From positions 1 to 64,000 of the forward strand of contig JAXMBS010000006.1 in the NCBI GenBank assembly GCA_046349775.1: DNA of 64,000 nt, in the 5' to 3' direction. Both the position numbers and the translations under genes were made by a program. Below, piece by piece: positions 57,375 to 64,000 of this stretch (its first letter is position 1; each line of letters starts with the position of its first letter). The notes under the pieces were generated by a model. The model saw only the letters and a program-made list of their open reading frames with translations. It had not been told where the DNA came from and ran no database searches. The stretch comes from JAEUIG01 sp046349775. GTDB lineage: Bacteria; Planctomycetota; Planctomycetia; Planctomycetales; Planctomycetaceae.

Positions 57375-59897
57375 ATGTCCGCTGAACGGTTTCGCTCGTT
57401 CGCTGTTCTCGCCGCGTCTTCGGTGGTGACTTTTGCACTGCTCGCGGTCCATAGCCGGGCCGAGCCGACACTCCCTCCCCCGGCGCCGGAAACGACAATT
57501 GAATCCGCGCCGCTTCCACCGGCGCCTGATGCCGACGCCGGCGCGCCGCCGTCCGACCCGGGCGCGGAGCATGACGTGCTCACCCGCGGCCCGATTCATG
57601 AGGCGTTTGCCGAACAATACAACGACGAACCGTCGCCGGGGCTCGTGATCCCCAAGGCGCCGCCGGAACCGATCGACGAACTGCCTCCCGAAACCATGCC
57701 CGACGGCAACAACGTCCAATGGATTCCGGGATACTGGGGCTGGGACGACGATCGCCAGGATTTCATCTGGGTGAGCGGGCTGTGGCGCGACGTTCCGCCG
57801 GGACAGCGCTGGGTGCCCGGATACTGGAACCAGTCTCCCCGCGGCTGGCAATGGGTCTCGGGGTTCTGGACCGGCGCAGAGCACGCCGAACTCGATTACC
57901 TGCCGCAACCGCCTCCGACGCTCGAGCAAGGCCCAAACGTTGCGGCCCCTTCTGAAGATCAATTCTGGGTCCCCGGCACTTGGTCGTACGTGGACACCGG
58001 CTATCGCTGGCGACCCGGTTACTGGGCGCCGGCCTACGACGACTGGGTGTGGGTTCCTGATCGCTACATCTGGACACCTTACGGGTTCGTATTCGCGCCC
58101 GGTTACTACGACTATCGCTTGCCGGTGCGCGCCGTCGCCTTCGCGCCGGTCTATTTCTCCAACGTCGGCTGGTGGCACGTGCATCGCCGTCCGTTCTGTC
58201 CCTCCGTCGTCCTCGACGTCGGCCCGCTGTCGATGCACTGGTGGGTCCGTCCCAACTACTGTCACTACTACTTTGGCGACTACTACGCGACGACCTATTA
58301 CACCGGTTGGGGCCTGCAGCCGTGGTACACCTGCAGCTTCGGCTTTGCCGGATACGGCGGCGTCTGGGTCGGGCGACCGTGTCGCTACGATCCGCTGTTC
58401 GTCTTTTACAACGGGTATCACCGTCGTCATCACGACATTGACTTCGCGAACCGGATGCAGCGCTGGCACGACCACTACCGCGATCACGTCGACGACCGGC
58501 CGCGGCACACCATTCGAGAACAGCAGGCCTTTGTCGCCGATCTCCAGCGTCACGGTCGCAATCGCGAGCAGATCAACAACGTGAACCTGGGCCGATCGCT
58601 GAACGATTTCGCCGCTCATCCGACCGATCGCGATCAGAAGTTCGTCAAACTCAACGGTCAGCAGCGAGAACGTCAGAAACGGGTGGCGAACGAGACCGTG
58701 CAACTGGCGACGCTGCGGCACGACGTCGAAGGGAGCGAAGGGCGGCACGGCCGCGGCAACGACGGCCAGGGACGCCAGCGCGGTAAACAGAACGGCGAAA
58801 CGATCGCACTGCCCGGCGCTAATGACGGAATTGGCACAGGCAACGGAGACGGCTCGCGCCACGGGCGCAAGCTCGAACTGCCGAAAAACCAGGGAGCAGG
58901 CGACCAGATCGTCGTTCACAACGCCAATGGCGACAACGGTAACAATGGCAACGGCATCAATGGCGACGACAATCGACGCAGTCGCAAGGTCAAGACGCCG
59001 GACGGTCCGCCGGGCGGCGGCGGTTCACTGTCTGATGTCGGCGGCAACAGTGGTTCCAATGCGCGGCAGAACCGCAGGGGGCGCGGTGAGAACCAGTCCC
59101 TCAACAACGATCCCCTGAACGGGAACAAAGGTGGACAGGCAGACAATGCACGGAACGGACGCGGTCGACGGGGCGGACAGAACGACGCCGGATCCTTCAA
59201 TTCCCTGCCGGGCCCGGGGGGCAACAATCAGGACGCCGGCGGCGGTTCGTCGCAGGGCGAGAATCGCGGTCGCCATCGCGGCGGTAGCGCCGGTCAGAAC
59301 TCGGATTCCGGTTCCAGCGGCAACGGCCTGCCAGGTCTGGATCAGGGATCAAGCGGCGGTCGCAACGCGCGACGCGACAACACAGGCAAAGGCGGCAATG
59401 GAACGCCCGACGTGCAGATTAACCCGTTGCCACAGGGAGCGGGGAATTCTCAAGAGAAAGGGGACGGCAAGAATAATTCGGGGCGCAACAATTCGCGCCG
59501 CGGTGGAGGATCGGGGAACTCGCTCAATTTCAGTCCCAATGGCAGCGCGAATCCTGGTGCCGGGGTTTCCGCTCCGGGCCTGAATGGCTCGAACGGTGGA
59601 AACGGATCCCGATCGCGTCACGGTGGCGGAGGAGCCGGCAATTCCTTGAACTTCAGCGGGAATTCCGGCGGATTCCCATCGAACAACGTCCCGGGCCTGG
59701 AATCGGGCGGGAACAACGGCTCACGATCAGATCGCGGCAATCACACCGGCAGCGGACAGTTCAATCCGTTCAACGGAATTCCCGGGGGCGGGGGACAGGG
59801 ATCGTCTAATGCGATGGGCGGATCCCGTGCTCCTCATTCGGGCGGTGGCGGTGGTGGCGGGGGGGGAAATCGCAGTAGCCGGCATAAGGGCAACTGA
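57375..59897 (+). CDS. YXWGXW-repeat exported protein with long Gly/Asn-rich tail
   Basis: An 840-residue protein from the ATG at 57375, which has AGGAAG eight bases before it (an ATG at 57336 is less well placed). Signal peptide SFAVLAASSVVTFALLAVHS. A Pro-rich linker is followed by six to seven aromatic repeats of W-x-P-G-Y-W or W-V-x-G-x-W (WIPGYWGW, WVSGLW, WVPGYW, WVSGFW, WVPGTW, WRPGYW) near residues 115-250, then a His/Tyr/Trp-rich domain. From about residue 430 to the end the chain is a low-complexity, Gly/Asn/Ser/Arg-rich region with GNGNG- and SRHGGG-type runs. Likely a cell-envelope or matrix protein. Function unknown. Confidence 0.8.
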   Translation: MSAERFRSFAVLAASSVVTFALLAVHSRAEPTLPPPAPETTIESAPLPPAPDADAGAPPSDPGAEHDVLTRGPIHEAFAEQYNDEPSPGLVIPKAPPEPIDELPPETMPDGNNVQWIPGYWGWDDDRQDFIWVSGLWRDVPPGQRWVPGYWNQSPRGWQWVSGFWTGAEHAELDYLPQPPPTLEQGPNVAAPSEDQFWVPGTWSYVDTGYRWRPGYWAPAYDDWVWVPDRYIWTPYGFVFAPGYYDYRLPVRAVAFAPVYFSNVGWWHVHRRPFCPSVVLDVGPLSMHWWVRPNYCHYYFGDYYATTYYTGWGLQPWYTCSFGFAGYGGVWVGRPCRYDPLFVFYNGYHRRHHDIDFANRMQRWHDHYRDHVDDRPRHTIREQQAFVADLQRHGRNREQINNVNLGRSLNDFAAHPTDRDQKFVKLNGQQRERQKRVANETVQLATLRHDVEGSEGRHGRGNDGQGRQRGKQNGETIALPGANDGIGTGNGDGSRHGRKLELPKNQGAGDQIVVHNANGDNGNNGNGINGDDNRRSRKVKTPDGPPGGGGSLSDVGGNSGSNARQNRRGRGENQSLNNDPLNGNKGGQADNARNGRGRRGGQNDAGSFNSLPGPGGNNQDAGGGSSQGENRGRHRGGSAGQNSDSGSSGNGLPGLDQGSSGGRNARRDNTGKGGNGTPDVQINPLPQGAGNSQEKGDGKNNSGRNNSRRGGGSGNSLNFSPNGSANPGAGVSAPGLNGSNGGNGSRSRHGGGGAGNSLNFSGNSGGFPSNNVPGLESGGNNGSRSDRGNHTGSGQFNPFNGIPGGGGQGSSNAMGGSRAPHSGGGGGGGGGNRSSRHKGN

Positions 59898-59975
59898 CGA
59901 TCGCTGGGGGAATCAGAAACGCACCGTACCACGTTGCTCCGGGCGCCGCCGCTTCCGGATCCTGCTCGTCGCTGT

Positions 59976-60740
59976 TTACTGTGGCTTGCGCAACACCAAC
60001 AGCAGTTGCAGCACTTCGAGGTCGCCGTCGTCCAGCGATCGAAAGCGCGACTGCAGATGCGGTCGCACCGCGTGCAGATACGCCCGGTCCGCCCGCGCCA
60101 GTGCTTCGCATCGCAGCACCTCGAAGCCGGTCTTTGTTGCGGCGGCCGTCAGCTCCGAGCAGCGGACGCGGTTGCTGGTTTCGATGTGCGACGTCAACAG
60201 CGAGTACAGCCAGTCCGGTGCCGTCAGATGATCGAGCGGCGCGGCCGGATTCTTGAACATGTTGTGCCCGCGCAGATCGACGCTGTTGACGAACAGTCCC
60301 CCCGGCCTCAGTGCCGCGAAAACGCGTTGCATGGCCAAGGCCACGTCGTCCACGTGCTCAAACACGTCATTCGAAAGTGCGAAGTCCAGTGGTTCAGGCG
60401 CCTCCAGATCTTCAATCCGTTGATGCAGGAGTTGGACGCCGTCCGGGATCTCGGTCGGATGCGAGAACTTCTCCAGTGCGTACATCCGCCGGCAGCCGCC
60501 CTGCACCAGCAACGCGCAGACTCCCAGGTTGTCGCCGGGGCCGATCTCCAGGCCGACCTGACCGCGGACGTCGCCGAGGGCGGGACCGAGCGTGTCCAGG
60601 ATCCCGCGGCAATGCCGCTGGCGGCTCTCAGGCGACCAAGCGGCAATGCGATGCCCGCCGCGCAGCGCGCCGCCCAGTACGCGATGCGCCTGATTGCGCG
60701 CCAGCGCCACGATTCCGCGCGAGAGTCCGAGTTGCACCAT
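59976..60740 (-). CDS. SAM-dependent class I methyltransferase
   Basis: A 254-residue protein with a Rossmann-fold methyltransferase core: motif I VGLEIGPGDNLGV (residues 60-72), an acidic residue at the end of strand 2 (YALEKFS), motif IV LDFALSNDVFEHVDD, and LRPGGLFVNSVDL. This belongs to the small-molecule methyltransferases of the UbiE/type 11 group. The acceptor is not predictable. Single gene, convergent with the YXWGXW gene (78 bases between). Confidence 0.88.
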   Translation of the reverse strand: MVQLGLSRGIVALARNQAHRVLGGALRGGHRIAAWSPESRQRHCRGILDTLGPALGDVRGQVGLEIGPGDNLGVCALLVQGGCRRMYALEKFSHPTEIPDGVQLLHQRIEDLEAPEPLDFALSNDVFEHVDDVALAMQRVFAALRPGGLFVNSVDLRGHNMFKNPAAPLDHLTAPDWLYSLLTSHIETSNRVRCSELTAAATKTGFEVLRCEALARADRAYLHAVRPHLQSRFRSLDDGDLEVLQLLLVLRKPQ

Positions 60741-61345
60741 AGGGGTTGCCGCCCGCGTGCCGTCGAAGCATTTCCGGCAGGTGACAGCGTACGACGGTCG
60801 CCTGGCGATGTCGCCGGCGACCTCGTCCCGGATGCGAACAAACCACGACTGCCGTACGGGCCGTGCGACTCATGTCGGCGAGTTGCATTCCGACAACATG
60901 CCGCGATGGCCGCCGAAACGTTGCCGGAGCGGAAAGCTTCAGCGCCCGCAGGGAATCGAAAGGCGATTTACCAGCAATGATCGGTTTGACCAGACTGCGG
61001 AGAATCCGCAGATCGCAGAAAAAAGGGAGGCGCGCGCCGGCGACGCAAGCGGGCCAACGATTGCGCCACACACGACGCGGCCTCCACTCGTCCGCAGGAT
61101 AATGTGACGGCACGATGTAACGCCAGCGTAAAGAGTCTCGTTGCAATCTGTCGTATGTCGTGTCCCTGACCGTTGTCGCGGCCTCTGTTTCCGCGCCCGC
61201 TCCGAATGCTCCCGTGTCGAAGATGGGGCTTGCTGAAATCCGCTCTGTCGCCGAGCGTCGCCGGAGAACGGAACGCTGGGCGCGCGTTGTGCACCGTTGT
61301 ACACTATTGCCCAGCAGCGTGGAGTTAATTCATGAAGGCCGTTCT
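60741..61345. other. Divergent gap between methyltransferase and recQ
   Basis: 605 bases without a supported gene; the frames are Arg-rich and overlap. A TTGTGCACCGTTGTACACTA stretch near 61288-61307, just upstream of recQ, has two GTGCAC/GTACAC half-sites and could be a regulatory site, but I cannot assign it. Confidence 0.4.
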
Positions 61346-63565
61346 ATGTCCCCGCACGAACCCGAGTGGCATCAGGTGTTGCAGTCCTGCTGGGGGTATG
61401 ACGAATTCCGGCCACTCCAGCGGGAAGCGATCGCGGCCGTGGCCGGCGGCAGGGATTCCGTTGTTGTGCTCCCGACCGGTGGGGGCAAATCGCTGTGCTA
61501 CCAGTTGCCGGCGACGCTGTTGCCGGGACTGGCCGTTGTGGTGTCGCCGCTGATTTCGCTGATGAAGGACCAGGTGGATGCGCTCACGGAACTCGGCATT
61601 CCGGCCGCCGCCGTGCACAGCGCTTTGCCGCCGGCCGAGCGTCAGCGGATTGCACAGAAGATTCGCACGCAGCGCATCAAACTGCTGTACGTGGCGCCGG
61701 AGCGGCTCGTCGCTGGACGGATGATCGAGTTTTTGCGGACACAGACGTTGTCGTTCATTGCGGTGGACGAAGCGCACTGTATCAGCAACTGGGGCCATGA
61801 CTTTCGGCCGGAATATCGCCAGTTGGGAAGCCTCCGCGAGCATTTTCCCGGCGTCGCCCTGCATGCGTTCACGGCCACGGCCACAGAACGCGTGCGGGAC
61901 GACATTGCCGTGCAATTGCGGCTCAGGCAGCCGGAGTTCCATGTCGGCAATTTTGACCGGCCGAACTTGCATTACCGCGTGCTGCGCCGTTCCGACAAGG
62001 ACCGGCAGATCCGCGAGGTGCTGCAGCGACATGCGAGCGAAGCCGGGATCATCTACTGCATCTCGCGCAAAGAGGTTGACGCGCTGACGGTCGCGCTACA
62101 AGCGGCGGGAGTCAAAGCGGTCGCCTATCACGCGGGACTCTCCGATGCGGACCGGCACCGAAATCAGGATGCATTCCTGAACGAGCAGGCGGACGTGGTT
62201 GTAGCGACGGTGGCGTTTGGGATGGGGATCGACAAGCCGAATGTGCGATTTGTGATCCACACCGGGGCGCCCAAGTCGCTGGAGCACTACCAGCAGGAAA
62301 CCGGCCGGGCGGGTCGTGACGGACTCGCGTCGGAATGTTGCCTGCTGTTTGGCGGCAACGATTTTCTGATCTGGCGGCGGATGAACAGCGCACTCGTCGC
62401 CGATGCGGCCGATCATGCGGATGCCAATCTCGGACTGATGGAGCGTTACTGCCATTCCACGGTGTGCCGGCATCGGGCATTGGTGGAACATTTCGGCCAG
62501 CCGTACTCGCTGGACAACTGCGGAGCCTGCGACGTCTGCCTGAATCTGCAGCAGACTCTGCCCGACGCACTGATCGTCGCACAGAAGATCCTGTCGTGCG
62601 TGGTCCGCGTGAAGGAAAGCTTCGGCGCGGACTACGTTGCGCAGGTTCTGGCCGGATCGCGCGACCGCCGGATTCTCCAGAACCGCCACGACCAGCTTTC
62701 GACGTACGGGTTGCTGAAAAGTCACGGCAAGTCGGACGTACGCGACTGGATCGAGCAACTTTGCGCCCAGGATTTCCTGATCCGGGAGGGAGACGATTAC
62801 CCGGTGTTAAAGGTGTCGGCGGCCGGCCGGGACGTGCTGCGCGGCGTGCGAACGCCACAATTGTTGAAGCCGGTCGAACGCACCCCGGCGAAGACCGAAA
62901 CTGCGCCGCGCCGGAACTTCGCCTGCGGGATGGACGCCGGATTATTCGAGTCGCTGCGACAGTTGCGCCGCCGACTGGCCGATGAGCGCCGCGTGCCGCC
63001 GTTCATTGTCTTCGGCGACGTGACGCTGCAAGACCTGGCGCGGCGCCGTCCGACGACGCCAGACGGCTTTCGGGCGGTTCACGGTGTGGGAAATCAGAAA
63101 GCCCGCGAATACGCGGACGCGTTTATGTCGGAAATAGCCCGGTACTGCGTCGAGCATGGCCTCGTCGCTGACGTGGGGGTTGCGGATGACGCGCCGTCGC
63201 CCGCGGGGCTGGAGTCATTGTCGACAAAACCGAAGAGCGATGGGCGGATCGCGGCCGACGCGCTCTTCCGTCAAGGTCTGTCGCTGGAAGATGTCATGCA
63301 GAGGATCGGCCGCGCGCGTTCGACGGTAAGCGACTATCTGGTCGAATTCCTCGCAGAGGAAGGCCAGCTATCACCCGAGCCGTGGCTGAACGACGCGCAG
63401 TTCGCTGCGATCAGAGCGGCGGCCGAGGTCGCCGGGATCGAGCGGCTGAAGCCGATCTTCGAGCGACTCAACGGCACTGCGGATTACGACGAAATTCGGA
63501 TCGCCGTGGCGTGCCTGCGAAATCGAATCGCCGCCGGACTCGTCGCGACGGTCTCCGCCGATTGA
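61346..63565 (+). CDS. recQ: ATP-dependent DNA helicase RecQ
   Basis: A 739-residue superfamily 2 helicase from the ATG at 61346 (MSPHEPEWHQ). It has the Walker A VLPTGGGKSLCYQLP (42-56), motif Ia, DEAH box AVDEAHCISNWGHDFRPEY (139-157), TATAT, and motif VI QQETGRAGRDG. The zinc site has CRHRALVEHF then CGACDVC; an RQC winged-helix follows, then an HRDC domain around residues 540-620. The C-terminus adds a helix-turn-helix module (ALFRQGLSLEDVMQRIGRAR). The frame upstream to 61160 is open but not RecQ-like. Acts in recombination repair and replication restart. Confidence 0.95.
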   Translation: MSPHEPEWHQVLQSCWGYDEFRPLQREAIAAVAGGRDSVVVLPTGGGKSLCYQLPATLLPGLAVVVSPLISLMKDQVDALTELGIPAAAVHSALPPAERQRIAQKIRTQRIKLLYVAPERLVAGRMIEFLRTQTLSFIAVDEAHCISNWGHDFRPEYRQLGSLREHFPGVALHAFTATATERVRDDIAVQLRLRQPEFHVGNFDRPNLHYRVLRRSDKDRQIREVLQRHASEAGIIYCISRKEVDALTVALQAAGVKAVAYHAGLSDADRHRNQDAFLNEQADVVVATVAFGMGIDKPNVRFVIHTGAPKSLEHYQQETGRAGRDGLASECCLLFGGNDFLIWRRMNSALVADAADHADANLGLMERYCHSTVCRHRALVEHFGQPYSLDNCGACDVCLNLQQTLPDALIVAQKILSCVVRVKESFGADYVAQVLAGSRDRRILQNRHDQLSTYGLLKSHGKSDVRDWIEQLCAQDFLIREGDDYPVLKVSAAGRDVLRGVRTPQLLKPVERTPAKTETAPRRNFACGMDAGLFESLRQLRRRLADERRVPPFIVFGDVTLQDLARRRPTTPDGFRAVHGVGNQKAREYADAFMSEIARYCVEHGLVADVGVADDAPSPAGLESLSTKPKSDGRIAADALFRQGLSLEDVMQRIGRARSTVSDYLVEFLAEEGQLSPEPWLNDAQFAAIRAAAEVAGIERLKPIFERLNGTADYDEIRIAVACLRNRIAAGLVATVSAD

Positions 63566-63712
63566 ATGATCGCGCACAATCGACGCTGTTGGTACCCCGG
63601 CTTGCTTCCCGCTCGGCGAATCAAACTGTTCATCGTAAACCCACTGCCGGGAGAAGGGCGAGGTCGAAGCAACCTGCACTCGGATCTTCGCTGCGTCCGA
63701 AATCATGGGACG

Positions 63713-63982
63713 TCACAGCAGGCAATGCCAGGCGGCCGCGGCAAGAACGGCCAGCACAACGAGGGCCGTGGCGCGGACCCACACGGGGAACGACGACGGG
63801 CCAGGCTCCTCGCGCGTGAAATACTCGCTGCACACTGGGCACTGTTCTGCGTCGTCGTACACGTCGCAGCCGCACTTCGGGCACTCCCGTGTCGGCGTCG
63901 AGTCGAGACCCTCTTCGTCCTCGCCGTCCGGGTTTTCCCAGTCCGCCAGCGGGCGGTCGTCATCCCATTCCTCGTCGATCAT
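63713..63982 (-). CDS. Zinc-ribbon membrane protein
   Basis: An 89-residue protein with an acidic N-terminus (MIDEEWDDDRPLADWENPDG), a zinc-ribbon with CPKCG (34-38) and CPVC (48-51), and a C-terminal membrane helix (ATALVVLAVLAAAAWHCLL). This tail-anchored zinc-ribbon layout is common in planctomycetes without known function. It converges with recQ across 147 bases. Confidence 0.8.
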   Translation of the reverse strand: MIDEEWDDDRPLADWENPDGEDEEGLDSTPTRECPKCGCDVYDDAEQCPVCSEYFTREEPGPSSFPVWVRATALVVLAVLAAAAWHCLL

Positions 63983-64000
63983 GCGGCCACCTTGACGCCA

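Noticed and set aside
60628..61146. 172-codon minus-strand frame upstream of the methyltransferase gene
   Set aside because: Arg-rich with no recognisable domain, overlaps the start of the certain methyltransferase gene in another frame.

Overview
The window reads as chromosomal DNA of a planctomycete (phylum Planctomycetota). It is GC-rich and carries DUF1559 prepilin-like proteins, a long type II secretion/type IV pilus-like operon, FHA signalling proteins, a Ser/Thr kinase with an extracellular sensor, and a YXWGXW-type cell-surface protein. No plasmid or phage hallmark genes were seen. All calls come from reading the translated sequence; no database search was run.

Layout. 0-12 kb is housekeeping: a class III aminotransferase (its first base lies just outside the window), a sensor Ser/Thr kinase, an FHA-rsgA-pncC operon on the minus strand, the RNase P RNA gene, a Rieske ferredoxin, two nucleotide-sugar pyrophosphorylases, ruvX, and a fusion of an O6-alkylguanine transferase-like domain with endonuclease V. 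12-19.7 kb holds PfpI, VOC and DUF1805 proteins, small membrane proteins, a tightly overlapping aroDE-aroK-prepilin peptidase operon and a CtBP-like dehydrogenase. 19.9-27.5 kb is a minus-strand accessory block, partly decayed: two paralogous fibronectin-III lipoproteins, a large protein with a thioredoxin-like C-terminus, an LspA-like protein without the catalytic aspartates, an Lgt relative broken by frameshifts, and an alpha/beta-hydrolase remnant fused to a truncated DUF1559 gene. 28-35.5 kb has a katG gene split by one amber codon, an FHA-EAL protein, a di-heme cytochrome c peroxidase, a sigma-factor remnant and several IS3-type fragments.

35.7-57 kb is dominated by the secretion/pilus operon, transcribed leftward in the order GspE-like ATPase, PilT, second GspE/PilB ATPase, GspF/PilC, two GspG-like pseudopilins, GspH-, GspI- and GspJ-like pseudopilins, a giant GspK-like protein and a DUF1559 protein. 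The prepilin peptidase at 17.3-18.6 kb would process these. 57-64 kb carries the YXWGXW protein, a methyltransferase, RecQ and a zinc-ribbon membrane protein.

Two window-wide patterns stand out. First, many otherwise conserved reading frames are broken by small indels, clustered in patches (about 12.0, 21-23, 27.2, 39.7-41, 44.3, 46.6-49.6 and 53.1 kb). This means either true gene decay or local assembly error, and the sequence alone cannot decide. Second, many intergenic spacers contain imperfect inverted repeats built from short repeating words, especially between the secretion genes.
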